The position numbers were made by a program, and so were the translations under genes. The notes under the pieces are model-generated. The model made no database searches, had not been told where the DNA came from, and worked only from the letters and a program-made list of their open reading frames with translations. Of a stretch of 64,000 nt of DNA, positions 54,021 through 62,588 are shown piece by piece (within the stretch, counting starts at the first letter, position 1; each line of letters opens with the position of its first letter). The DNA is from FEN-33 sp963768775 (GTDB lineage Archaea; Thermoplasmatota; Thermoplasmata; Methanomassiliicoccales; UBA472). Location of the stretch: NCBI GenBank assembly GCA_963768775.1, contig CAVYIY010000006.1:310001-374000 (forward strand), written 5' to 3'.

Positions 54021-54395
54021 GTGAAGTATTGCTACTGCCCCGATTGCGATAGCCTACGGCCGCGCAATTGGCATGCCAGACGCGATTGCGAAATCTGCGG
54101 GAAGGAATGCATCTCGATCGCCGTCAAGCGCACCATCTTTGGGCAGCTGATGTATCTCCTTGACGCTATCGCGCTGGTGCTTATCGTCCTCTATGCCACC
54201 TATTACCAGTTCAATTTCGGATGGGCGTCGTTCTTCTCCGCCATCTCATCAGATGTTGCCGTGATCCTGATCTTCGTCTTCATCATCCTATCGTTCGTTT
54301 TCGCATATGTCGATCTGGCCAAGACGACGGCAATCGCGCAGCAGAAGGTGGAAACCATCCATCGGGAGCGGCCAGCTCATAAGATCCAAAGGTAA
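54021..54395 (+). CDS. Small zinc-ribbon-like membrane protein
   Basis: From GTG 54021 this 124-residue protein has CPDCDSLRPRNWHARRDCEICGKEC (about residues 6-30), a four-Cys site like the other ribbons, followed by two hydrophobic segments (about 46-66 and 80-100). The tail is basic. It ends in a 19-base overlap with the convergent pilin-like gene. It may be a member of the Tad-like cluster by location, but this is uncertain. Function unknown. Confidence 0.65.
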   Translation: MKYCYCPDCDSLRPRNWHARRDCEICGKECISIAVKRTIFGQLMYLLDAIALVLIVLYATYYQFNFGWASFFSAISSDVAVILIFVFIILSFVFAYVDLAKTTAIAQQKVETIHRERPAHKIQR

Positions 54396-54856
54396 AGGAC
54401 CGAGCGGATTGCCTGGCCCTCATGCTTCATATCTATCGCTGATGCCATGATGTCGCAAGATTTGGGAACGCTGCTTTCCCCGATGGAGATCTCCTCATTT
54501 GCTCCAGATACGACCCATCGATAATGATACGGGGCTTCAATCAGTGGGTCGGAAATCGATCCCAAGCGAGCGGACAACCTGCTAACCAACGCCTGGTCAC
54601 CTGAACCCAATGCCTCGCAAAGTAGTTCGGAAACCTGAGCTTCGGAACTGTTCTCTCCATCTCTGTCGACATCATTCATCGCAATCGTGCTATGGACCAG
54701 GACTGAGTGGACCATCGAGGACCGATCAAAGCTCTCGCTTTGCACCACACTGCTCTGCGAATCGAGGATCAGCAGCGCTATCACGGCGATTATGCAGACG
54801 AATACAAGCGAATCGATGACCGCTGCAATGCCATGTCTTCCTACCACTTTCTTCAT
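54377..54856 (-). CDS. Pilin-like membrane-anchored protein (distal gene of a pair)
   Basis: This 159-residue protein has a short basic start (MKKVVGRHGIAAVIDS), one hydrophobic helix (VIDSLVFVCIIAVIALLIL, about residues 13-32) with a D in the usual acidic position, and a polar exported remainder. The layout is that of archaeal pilins and TadE-like proteins. No prepilin peptidase was found in the window. Its ATG overlaps the stop of the upstream pilin-like gene (ATGA), so they form a coupled pair. It is 3 kb from the Tad ATPase, which may assemble it. Confidence 0.55.
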   Translation of the reverse strand: MKKVVGRHGIAAVIDSLVFVCIIAVIALLILDSQSSVVQSESFDRSSMVHSVLVHSTIAMNDVDRDGENSSEAQVSELLCEALGSGDQALVSRLSARLGSISDPLIEAPYHYRWVVSGANEEISIGESSVPKSCDIMASAIDMKHEGQAIRSVLYLWIL

Positions 54857-55350
54857 GTCCGCACCGTCACCTCGAGTATGCCCACGTGGACCAGGGAGGG
54901 TGCCATTTCCACATCCACAGGGAGCCTAACCTTAGTTATCTGGCCCAGGCTGATAGCGGGAACTTTCTGAGCTAGCAGTACGGTTCGCGGGGACTCCAGG
55001 TCGACGATTAGCGTGACCGAATAACAGGGAAAGGCGGACATCGCATCCTCGACGATCTCGCCCCAAAGGAAAGAATTGCACAAGAGGATGACGAAAGGAG
55101 GCCGAACGATCCGTTGGTCGCCAAGCAGTCCTAGGCAAATCTCTCGAATCTCACATTCTGTCTCGGTGCCGACATCAAGCCCGTGGTCGCCTTGAGCCAC
55201 GTTGACCGAGACCAATAGGATAGTGAATCCAGAGGTCACAATCATGACGGCCAGTATTGCCTCGAAGAACCCGCCGACGCCCTGCCTGTCATCTCTGATC
55301 GCTCTACAGTGCCCATGCACGATCCTTCTACGAAGGAATGGACGCTTCAC
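54853..55350 (-). CDS. Pilin-like membrane-anchored protein (proximal gene of a pair)
   Basis: This 165-residue protein has a basic region, then GVGGFFEAILAVMIVTSGFTILLVSVNVAQG (about residues 24-54), a pilin-like N-terminal helix with an acidic residue after the Gly cluster. The remainder is polar, with a few cysteines. The start is GTG 55350 by length; a shorter start is possible. It resembles small TadE-like or pilin proteins seen near archaeal Tad loci. It is coupled to the next gene and lies just downstream of the U32 gene, separated by 26 bases. Confidence 0.5.
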   Translation of the reverse strand: MKRPFLRRRIVHGHCRAIRDDRQGVGGFFEAILAVMIVTSGFTILLVSVNVAQGDHGLDVGTETECEIREICLGLLGDQRIVRPPFVILLCNSFLWGEIVEDAMSAFPCYSVTLIVDLESPRTVLLAQKVPAISLGQITKVRLPVDVEMAPSLVHVGILEVTVRT

Positions 55351-55375
55351 CGCACCGATTACAATCAGGCAACGG

Positions 55376-57304
55376 TCAGGATACGCCCTTCAAGAAATGC
55401 CCATGAGTGATGTTCCCGCATTTCCGCTTGATCGCGGACTTCTTCGTGACGTCCCTATCCCTGAAGGCCCCCACGACCATCGCCGCCAGCTCCGGGTGCT
55501 TCCTTCTCAAGTCAAGGCCAACCGACTCGATCCCGATGCGTTCGAACTCATCCAGGTAATCCAGCAAGAGCAGGTCTGCATTATTGAGTATGTGAGAATA
55601 GCCGTAATCATCCCGGTACACAGGGAATTTGCGTCCCGCCTCATCGACTATACGACCCTCCTCGATCGCAGCATCCTTGATCACCATCAGTTCCGTCCTG
55701 CCAAACCCCATGACCTCGAGGCGACCGGCGTACCTGGCGGCGACCGCCTGGATTTCCTGGCGGGACAGCTCCACGGAGAGCGTCGATTGATACAATTCTG
55801 GTTGGCAGTAGGAATTGAAGAAGTTCATCCCATAATGCCCGAACAATCTCCTATCTCCGTACCGGTGGGCCTGGTCCACATTGCAGACCATCAGCTGCTC
55901 GGCGTCGATGTCGGGGATCTCCGGGCTGACCCGGGGCAGAAGGACCGCGAAATCCACCCCTGCCGCCTCCGCCAAATTCCTCGCTTCCTGCCAATCCCCA
56001 GAAAGCTCGAAGTACGCCCGGTCGATGAAGGGCAGAACCGCTTCCAGCGACTTCAGCGAAGAGACGTACGCCGAAAGCTCTGGAGGATGAGATCCCCGGT
56101 TAGAATCCTTGCGCGGGAGCCTGAAGTCGGCTCGGGACACGGTCCCGATGCGGAATGGGACCGAGCAGATCATATTCTCGATGGTCGAGAAGCTTGCATC
56201 TCTCGTCTTGTAGACCTCGTATTCCCCGTTCTGGATCGCGAACGGCACACGATGCCCGAAAGGCCCCATTGGCTGCTTGACCTCGAAGCCCCCGACCTTT
56301 TCACCATCCCGATAGAGGGTCAGTCCGTCACCGATACCAGGCATTTGGTCCTTGATGATGATGTGATTGTTAGAGACCATTGCGCGCTCGATGAAGAGGC
56401 CGCGGGAATCGGCATATTCTCGATGGCCAATCGACTCGCCTAGCAAATGGCCTCCGGTGAATCCCCTGCTGAAGGCAACGGCGAGCAGCCTCCTCTCCTT
56501 TTGCGTTAGAAGCTCTTCTTCCCCGGCCTCAGCTCGCCTGACCGCCTGTTTGTACAACTTCGTTACTAGATGCACATAGATGGGATTGCGCACCCGGCCC
56601 TCGATCTTCAGCGCCTCGACCCCGATATGGATCAGTTGACTGATGGCATTGGCGCCGCACAGGTCGGCCGTGCTCAGCAAGAATCCGTTCGAATGGGATT
56701 GGGAATACCACTTGCGGCAAGGCTGGGCGCACATGCCCCGGTTCCCGCTGCGCCCGCCGGCGAAACTGGAGAAGAGGCATTGTCCCGAGAAGGAGATGCA
56801 GAGGGCGCCATGGACGAATACCTCGATGCCGATGCCAGATTCCCGTTTCACCTCCTCGATCTGCTTCAGGCTCAGTTCCCGCGCCAGTATGGCCCTCTCC
56901 ACCCCCTGTTCCTTCGCCCAGACAGCTCCGTCCGCAGTGTGGATGCCCATTTGGGTGGAGGCGTGCACGGAGATCCCCAGATTCTCCTTGATCAATGTGA
57001 GGAGCCCGCGGTCCTGAACGATCACCGCGTCAGCACCCATTTTCTCCAGCCGGGCGACATAATCTAGCGCTTCCTTCAACTCCGTTTCTTTTATCAGAGT
57101 GTTCACGGTCACATAGACCCTGGCCGAACGGGAATGGGAAAGCTTGATCGCGCCGGCGAGTTCCGCATCCGAGAAGTTGGGCGCAAAGTGCCTGGCGCCA
57201 AATCGCTTGCCACCAAGATAGACAGCATCCGCTCCGGCGGACAGAGCTGCCTTGAGCGAGTCCACGGTCCCGGCGGGGGCAAGCACTTCCATGGGGGCAT
57301 CCAT
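55376..57304 (-). CDS. Peptidase U32 family protein
   Basis: From ATG 57304 the protein is 642 residues. It starts with MDAPMEVLAPAGTVDSLKAALSAGADAVYLGGKRFGARHFAPNFSD, the N-terminal barrel of U32 proteins, and includes the diagnostic EVFVHGALCISFSGQCLFSSFAGGRSGNRGMCAQPCRKWY with conserved Cys that bind an iron-sulfur cluster. Long U32 proteins often modify rRNA or tRNA (RlhA, TrhP) rather than cut collagen. A longer start at 57421 is unlikely. Upstream, a TAATATAC element at about 57345 may be the promoter. It lies between the pilin-like pair and the Tad genes but is not obviously part of them. Confidence 0.9.
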   Translation of the reverse strand: MDAPMEVLAPAGTVDSLKAALSAGADAVYLGGKRFGARHFAPNFSDAELAGAIKLSHSRSARVYVTVNTLIKETELKEALDYVARLEKMGADAVIVQDRGLLTLIKENLGISVHASTQMGIHTADGAVWAKEQGVERAILARELSLKQIEEVKRESGIGIEVFVHGALCISFSGQCLFSSFAGGRSGNRGMCAQPCRKWYSQSHSNGFLLSTADLCGANAISQLIHIGVEALKIEGRVRNPIYVHLVTKLYKQAVRRAEAGEEELLTQKERRLLAVAFSRGFTGGHLLGESIGHREYADSRGLFIERAMVSNNHIIIKDQMPGIGDGLTLYRDGEKVGGFEVKQPMGPFGHRVPFAIQNGEYEVYKTRDASFSTIENMICSVPFRIGTVSRADFRLPRKDSNRGSHPPELSAYVSSLKSLEAVLPFIDRAYFELSGDWQEARNLAEAAGVDFAVLLPRVSPEIPDIDAEQLMVCNVDQAHRYGDRRLFGHYGMNFFNSYCQPELYQSTLSVELSRQEIQAVAARYAGRLEVMGFGRTELMVIKDAAIEEGRIVDEAGRKFPVYRDDYGYSHILNNADLLLLDYLDEFERIGIESVGLDLRRKHPELAAMVVGAFRDRDVTKKSAIKRKCGNITHGHFLKGVS

Positions 57305-57397
57305 GCACCGACCAATAGATGCGCCTTCCGGTCTTTCGCGTATATTACATCTAGCTGCAACGGAGATGACGGCCGACCTGAATCTGACCTGGGGACC

Positions 57398-57949
57398 ATG
57401 AAGGCAGGATTGTCGATCCAAGGATTGCTATTCAGAGACTCGTCCAGACGGCCGCATCCGTTCGCCTGCCCAAGCAGGAAGGCGAATGATTACCTCACCA
57501 TCGACTGCTCAGGGTGCGACGGTCCGCAGGACCTGGGGCAGCTGCGGTGCCTGCGAGGGTGCGTCCGAGCGGTCGCGGAGGCGGGCGAGGTCGACCACAT
57601 CGCATTGGCAAGGGACGTGGTCGTCGAGTACCGGGGGAGAAGTGTGGTCGCGCTGCAGAGGATGGCCTCGCCACTTTCCGGATGCCGAGCTGCCAAGCGA
57701 AGCTTGTCGAGAAGGTGCTCGAAATGCCCGATCGAGCCATCCAGATTAATCGAGCGCCTCTATGAGGACTGGCCGCCAATGCCCCAGGAGGCCCACTTCA
57801 ACGTGCCATTCCATCAGGGCGGGGGGCCGCAATGTGCCTCCTGCCGAAATCGGACGTTGGCGAGCATGGAGGGGGCGAAGCGGGACCTCTCTGCCCTCAG
57901 CCTGCAACTGAATCAACTGGCGGTGAGAGTTTTGGGGGGAAGCCGTTGA
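57398..57949 (+). CDS. Cys-rich protein ahead of the Tad ATPase
   Basis: This 183-residue protein has at least ten cysteines in pairs: FACPSRKA, TIDCSGCDG, LRCLRGCVR, SGCRAA, RCSKCPIE and QCASCRNR. Between them the strands ARDVVVEYRGRSVVAL alternate. No membrane segment is present. From memory, a similar Cys-containing domain lies next to or fused to TadA in haloarchaeal pilus loci; the similarity is only of pattern. Its stop lies five bases before the proposed ATPase start. The function is probably tied to assembly. ATG 57398 is used; an upstream open frame is divergent and lies across the U32 start. Confidence 0.6.
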   Translation: MKAGLSIQGLLFRDSSRRPHPFACPSRKANDYLTIDCSGCDGPQDLGQLRCLRGCVRAVAEAGEVDHIALARDVVVEYRGRSVVALQRMASPLSGCRAAKRSLSRRCSKCPIEPSRLIERLYEDWPPMPQEAHFNVPFHQGGGPQCASCRNRTLASMEGAKRDLSALSLQLNQLAVRVLGGSR

Positions 57950-57954
57950 GGAGG

Positions 57955-59655
57955 ATGGCGCAGAAATGCATCGCCCAGCCTCAATCCCCATGGCAAACGC
58001 TCTCCCCCAGCCTTCAACGACTTTTCGTCAACGGACGGAGGTCCCGACCGAGCTTCTCGCAGTGCTGGATCTCCTCTGAAATGCCGTTCAACCATAAGGT
58101 TCTAGAGGAATATCAGGTCAACGATGCGCGCATCCTGCTCATCAGCAGCGATGACGAGGTCGGCGTCCGGTACCACATCCGGCCCCTGGAGTACGATTTG
58201 CCCCAGGGGCAAATCCTCGCCTTGAACCGGGTGATCGGCAACATCCTGGAGAATCCACCTTCGGAGCTGGACCTCGACATGGACGCGATGCGCAGGAGCG
58301 TCACCCGACTGGCGCGAGCGGAACTCGCCAAGCTCAAGAACGAATGCGGCTCCGATAAGATGACGGGCGAGAGGCTGGAATCGCTCGCGGCCATTGTGGC
58401 GCGCTATACCGTCGGCCTCGGCCTATTCGAGATCCTGCTCTCCGACGATCACGTCGAGGACATCTACATCGATGCACCGGCCGACTCGAACCCGGTGCAC
58501 GTGGCGCTGAACCAGGTGGGATGCGCAGGCATACTGCGCTGTCGCACGAACATCATCGCCTCGACCCCGGAGGTCAAGTGCCTCGTCGCCCGAATCAGGT
58601 ATTTCAGCGGCCGGCCGCTTTCCGAATCCTGCCCGGTCCTGGAAACGGACATCCTCAATGGACGGGCCAGGGCTACGGCGATATCCCCTCCCCTCAGTCC
58701 CGAGGGACCGGCGATTGCCTTCCGCCGGCATTCCCGCAATCCCTGGACGCTCCTGAAGCTGGTGCGCGAGGGCTCGCTGGACTGCTTGACCGCGGCCTTG
58801 ATCTCATTCCTCATCGACGGCCGGAGCACCATCCTCATCTGCGGCCCGCGCGGTGCCGGGAAGTCCTCTCTGTTGGCGGCGAGCCTCTTCGAATTCCCCC
58901 GGACCCAGCGCATCCTCACCATCGAGGACACGCCCGAGCTTCCGGTGAGGCAGATGCAGTCCCTCGGATTCAAGGTGCAGTCGCTGGTGGTGGAACAGCG
59001 CTCCGGCGAAACAAGGGAGAACAAGACGGTGGAGGCGCTGAGAGTCTCGTTGCGCCTGGGCGAGTCGGCGATCGTCCTGGGAGAGGTGCGAGGTAAGGAG
59101 GCCCAGGTATTGTACGAGAGCATGAGAACGGGGAAGGCCGGCTCGAGCGTCCTCGGCACCATCCATGGCGATTCCGCCCGTTCCGTCTACGAGAGAGCGG
59201 TCCACGACCTTGGCATCCATCCAGAGGCATTCATGTCAACCGATGTGGTCATGAGCCTGGGGCTGAACCGCCCCTTCGGCACTCAGCAGCCGGTCCGCCG
59301 CCTTCTCGAGCTGGTGGAATCGAATAAGAAGTCTCCAGGCGAATTCAGTGAGCTGGTCCGGTATAGCGCCGAGGGCGATCGGTTCGCGTGTAGCCTGCAA
59401 TCAGGTTCGGAGGCGATAGCCAGGATCGCGGCCTCATGGGGCATCTCGCATGAGGATGCGATCCGGGACATAAACGCCAGGGCGGAGATGCGCAGGATCC
59501 TACTGGAGCGGTCGAAGGTGGATGCTGCCTGCCTCGGTCCCGATTGGACGGCCCGTTCCAACAACTTCCTCTGGCGGGCGAAGGAGAAGGGGGAGAGGGA
59601 CTATGAGAAGATCGTGGAGGGCTTCCGCGCCCTTGTCGTGGGGGATGCCCGATGA
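57955..59655 (+). CDS. tadA: Type II/IV secretion system ATPase (TadA/GspE/ArlI type)
   Basis: The ATPase powers assembly of pili or archaellum-like filaments. From ATG 57955 it is 566 residues; ATG 58081 (MPFNHKVLEEYQ) gives 524. Seen are the YDLPQGQILALNRVI N-domain, Walker A ICGPRGAGKSSLLAAS (about residues 296-309), Asp-box LTIEDTPELPV, Walker B AIVLGEVRGKEAQVLYE (about 373-389), and the His-box VLGTIHGDSARSVYE (about 399-413). The length is that of a large TadA/ArlI. Its stop overlaps the tadC-like ATG. It is probably in a cytosolic hexamer under the membrane platform. Confidence 0.9.
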   Translation: MAQKCIAQPQSPWQTLSPSLQRLFVNGRRSRPSFSQCWISSEMPFNHKVLEEYQVNDARILLISSDDEVGVRYHIRPLEYDLPQGQILALNRVIGNILENPPSELDLDMDAMRRSVTRLARAELAKLKNECGSDKMTGERLESLAAIVARYTVGLGLFEILLSDDHVEDIYIDAPADSNPVHVALNQVGCAGILRCRTNIIASTPEVKCLVARIRYFSGRPLSESCPVLETDILNGRARATAISPPLSPEGPAIAFRRHSRNPWTLLKLVREGSLDCLTAALISFLIDGRSTILICGPRGAGKSSLLAASLFEFPRTQRILTIEDTPELPVRQMQSLGFKVQSLVVEQRSGETRENKTVEALRVSLRLGESAIVLGEVRGKEAQVLYESMRTGKAGSSVLGTIHGDSARSVYERAVHDLGIHPEAFMSTDVVMSLGLNRPFGTQQPVRRLLELVESNKKSPGEFSELVRYSAEGDRFACSLQSGSEAIARIAASWGISHEDAIRDINARAEMRRILLERSKVDAACLGPDWTARSNNFLWRAKEKGERDYEKIVEGFRALVVGDAR

Positions 59656-61424
59656 ATGGCTACCCGCTAGCTTCGTTCGGTCTCTCCACTCGGACGGAAC
59701 GGTCCGGACCGCCGAAGGCCTTCAGGAAGATGGTCGCGGCCGGAAGGTCGGACGACGCACGCGATTGGATGATGCGGAACTCCATTTCCCTGGCCGAAGT
59801 GGAGAGCGCTGCCTGGCGGACCTTCCTGAGTTCCCTGCTGATTATCGCCATCCTGGTGGTCCTGCTGTCCCTCGTCTTCGGAACGAGGACGCTGGTCTAC
59901 ACCCTTCTTCCAGCGCTGCTCATTCCCCTGCTCCTCGCCAACCGGGTCGCCAACAACCCATCGAGGCAGGCGAAGAGGGAGCAGCGGGCATACTTGCGTG
60001 AATCGCCGGGGACGATCGGCACTTTAGTCATGAACATGCGCATCCAGTCCTCATTGGAATGGGCCATGGGCAGGGTGTCGCAGACCTGTTCCGGCGAACT
60101 GGCGAAGCGGTTCGTCCGCCTGGGCTGGGAGGTCCTGACCCGGAGGTCGGACAGCCTGGACCAAGCGCTCCTGGCCTTCATCCCTAGGCTCTCGGCGGAT
60201 AACGACGCCGTAGGCCGCTCCCTGCACCTGATCCTCGCCTCGACCTACGAATCCGATGCGGAGTCGCGCGACCGGGTGCTGGATCGGGCGAACCGCACCG
60301 CCATCGAAGGAGTGAAGGAGGCGGCGGACCGCTACGTGGCATCGCTCTCCAACCCCGCCCTCATCATCTTCGCCCTGGGCATCATGCTGCCGGTCATGCT
60401 TTTCTCCATCGCTCCCCTGCTCAGTCTGGGGTCGATCAGCGGGACTGGTGGAGGAAGCACGAGCTCTACATTCGAGGGTGGTTGGCTGTTCTTCCTTCTG
60501 TTGATCGTGGTACCGAGCGGCTGTCTGCTCTTTGCGAACGGGGCGCTGAGCCGCAACCCGATGGCAGAGGTGCCTAGACTGGCATTCCCCGGTTGGAGCC
60601 CGATGCTCATGCCGATCGGGCTTTCGGCGCTCCTCTCGATCCTCTCCGCGCTCCTTGTCGCGGGCGAGCTGCTGCCCTACTGCCTTGCCTTGGCGCTCGT
60701 CCTCCCGCTCTGCCTTGTCATCGGGGCGAAGGCCCGCCATTGGCGGACCGCTCACCATGATGGAGAGCGCGCTGGCTTCATCTCGGCATTATTCCAGATG
60801 GGCAGCCGGATGGCCGGGGGCGCCTCTTTCGAGAAGGCGCTCGAGGAGATAGCGCTCACCGGGAAGGGGACGCCCTTCGGAGGTTGCGCTTCGAGGGCGT
60901 TGAAACGGGCGCGACTGGACCGGGCCGAGCTGAGTGAGATACTGGAGCGCGAGCTCTCTGCCGTGTGCGGCAAGGACCTCGCGCAGGCGTTCGCCGTAGT
61001 CGCCCGGGCCGCCGAGAAGGACCCGCAGTACGCAGGCAAGCTGGCGCTCAACCTGGCGCACAACTTCAGCGACATCCGTGTGGCGGAGCTGAAGATCGAG
61101 GAGAACCTGCATGGCGTGGTGGACATGATGCGCTCGACCGGCATGGTCTTCGCCCCGATAGTGCTGGGGGTGACCAGCAGCCTTATGGCCATCACCGTCA
61201 GTATTGGCTCGGCAAGCTCCGGCTCGGTTGACGTCCAGATCATGCTGGCGATGTTCTATCTCGCCGAGCTGGTCTTCTGCGTCTGCTATTTTACTAACTT
61301 CCTGCGCCGCGACCGGACCTGGGCGTGTCTTGCTCGCGATTTCGCGGTTCGCTGCCCCATCGCCCTCCTGGTCTTCACCGCAGTTTCACTGTTCGCTCGA
61401 ACGGGGTTGTCTCAACTGATGTGA
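59652..61424 (+). CDS. tadC: Type II secretion system membrane platform protein (TadC/ArlJ type, double domain)
   Basis: The 590-residue protein has two copies of the T2SSF-like domain. The first shows LVMNMRIQSSLEWAMGRVS, the second ALFQMGSRMAGGASFEKALEEI, each followed by transmembrane pairs; about eight or nine helices are predicted in total (around residues 60-90, 240-295, 320-370 and 500-590). It anchors the ATPase and the growing filament. The ATG shares four bases (ATGA) with the ATPase stop. A paralogous pair in one chain is typical of archaeal TadC/ArlJ. The window shows no prepilin peptidase. Confidence 0.85.
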   Translation: MNGYPLASFGLSTRTERSGPPKAFRKMVAAGRSDDARDWMMRNSISLAEVESAAWRTFLSSLLIIAILVVLLSLVFGTRTLVYTLLPALLIPLLLANRVANNPSRQAKREQRAYLRESPGTIGTLVMNMRIQSSLEWAMGRVSQTCSGELAKRFVRLGWEVLTRRSDSLDQALLAFIPRLSADNDAVGRSLHLILASTYESDAESRDRVLDRANRTAIEGVKEAADRYVASLSNPALIIFALGIMLPVMLFSIAPLLSLGSISGTGGGSTSSTFEGGWLFFLLLIVVPSGCLLFANGALSRNPMAEVPRLAFPGWSPMLMPIGLSALLSILSALLVAGELLPYCLALALVLPLCLVIGAKARHWRTAHHDGERAGFISALFQMGSRMAGGASFEKALEEIALTGKGTPFGGCASRALKRARLDRAELSEILERELSAVCGKDLAQAFAVVARAAEKDPQYAGKLALNLAHNFSDIRVAELKIEENLHGVVDMMRSTGMVFAPIVLGVTSSLMAITVSIGSASSGSVDVQIMLAMFYLAELVFCVCYFTNFLRRDRTWACLARDFAVRCPIALLVFTAVSLFARTGLSQLM

Positions 61425-61821
61425 TGCTGAAAAGGGCCGCCTCCGCTTCGCCCAGCAGCCCCAGCGCCATCAATTCCTCCACGTCCCGGGTGCAGGTCGT
61501 CTCGATGCGCTGCCGCGCGTCGTCGTGCAGCTTGATCTCGACCAGTTCCTTGTCGTTCACGAAATGGGCCTTCGCTTCGTCCTTCTCCTGGACCGAGATG
61601 TTCCCTTTTCCGAGCGTGCAAGAGGAGGAGAACTGGATGCCATCGATGATGCAGGACAGGGGAACCTTGGAGCCGGTGAAGACGATGGCCTCCATCTTGC
61701 CCTCCAGCTTCTTCCTGGCTATCGCTCCCATCCGATACCCGATCACCACGAAGGGGCCAAGGTGACCGTGGAACCTCTTCAGCTGCTTCAGCTCTTCAGG
61801 TAAATCGACCATCGCCATCAA
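61375..61821 (-). CDS. FmdE family protein (formylmethanofuran dehydrogenase subunit E-like)
   Basis: The 148-residue protein matches the core of FmdE: FHGHLGPFVVIGYRMGAIA (about residues 14-32), then PLSCIIDGIQFSSSCTLGKGNI with two conserved cysteines. The C-terminal TTCTRDVEELM adds a third. It is a short form lacking the C-terminal zinc ribbon of many FmdE proteins. Its usual role in methanogens is not required; stand-alone FmdE-like proteins occur widely, function unknown. The end overlaps the convergent tadC-like gene by 50 bases. The start at ATG 61821 has alternatives at 61818 and 61812. Confidence 0.85.
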   Translation of the reverse strand: MMAMVDLPEELKQLKRFHGHLGPFVVIGYRMGAIARKKLEGKMEAIVFTGSKVPLSCIIDGIQFSSSCTLGKGNISVQEKDEAKAHFVNDKELVEIKLHDDARQRIETTCTRDVEELMALGLLGEAEAALFSITSVETTPFERTVKLR

Positions 61822-61921
61822 TATCCCACTCCGCCTTTTTGTTCTTTGCCGACGATCCGGCGCGGACTTTCAGGCACATGCACCAAAAGTGTTATCTCGA
61901 AGGTACGCCTGAGAAAGCCGG

Positions 61922-62482
61922 ATGTGGAAGGATCTGCCGCCAAGGCGCCGGGCGGAAGCGACGCTGCTGTGCGTCTTCGGGATCTGGCTAGCGCTGGTGT
62001 TCATAGCGCCTTTGACACTGCCGAGCGGAAGCGTCCCCGACCTTTCGGGATCGGTCGGAACGATCGATAATTGGCAGGAAATCGAGCATATGAACCCCCT
62101 GGCTGGGGCGGTCTACCTCATCGGAGACTCCGAGTGCCATCAGCTACTAGTGCGCTCCTTCACCATCAACGGCAACCAGATGCCCTTCTGCACCCGCGAC
62201 CTGGGGATATTCATCGGCCTGGTGGTGGGAATAGGGATAGCTTTCTCTGGCAGGCTGAGAATCGGACCGAAACTCTCATTGCTCCTCCTAATCCCCATGG
62301 CGCTGGATGGCGGGGCGCAATTGATCAGCAGCTATGAATCCTCGAACATCATCCGGATGGTCACCGGTATGGTAGCGGGGATAGGGGTTGCATTCCTTCT
62401 CGATTGGTTCGCTGCAAGGGTACTTGAACCAACGGCAAAGGTCGAATCGAGCAAGAGCGATGATGCCAGAGGCAGCGGATAA
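61922..62482 (+). CDS. DUF2085 family membrane protein
   Basis: The 186-residue protein has several helices and the DUF2085 block: GDSECHQLLVRSFTINGNQMPFCTRDLGIFIGLVVG with the conserved His, two Cys and RDLG. A first helix LLCVFGIWLALVFIAPLTL and further segments follow. It is the intact paralogue of the frameshifted gene at 2617-3307. A start at ATG 61922 is supported by spacing. The function of the family is unknown, but the conserved CHQ..C.RD pattern may bind a metal or redox cofactor at the membrane. Confidence 0.85.
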   Translation: MWKDLPPRRRAEATLLCVFGIWLALVFIAPLTLPSGSVPDLSGSVGTIDNWQEIEHMNPLAGAVYLIGDSECHQLLVRSFTINGNQMPFCTRDLGIFIGLVVGIGIAFSGRLRIGPKLSLLLLIPMALDGGAQLISSYESSNIIRMVTGMVAGIGVAFLLDWFAARVLEPTAKVESSKSDDARGSG

Positions 62483-62507
62483 CGCCTTCAGCGAAGCGGA
62501 TATTTGG

Positions 62508-62521
62508 AAATGTATATATAG
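62508..62521 (+). promoter_or_regulatory. TATA-box promoter of the proteasome beta gene
   Basis: AATGTATATATAGCCC is a strong TATA box. Transcription would start about 62540, giving a leader of about 45 bases with the purine-rich AAGGGAGTGATGGA ahead of ATG 62589. Confidence 0.6.
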
Positions 62522-62588
62522 CCCCAGCTTTATCAGAGTGATTGCCTAGTAATCCATCTTTTAGCATGCTTTCTAAGGGAGTGATGGA

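Noticed and set aside
57134..57397. Upstream extension of the Cys-rich protein
   Set aside because: The same frame is open from 57134, but this part is antisense to the U32 start and looks unlike a protein; ATG 57398 is preferred.
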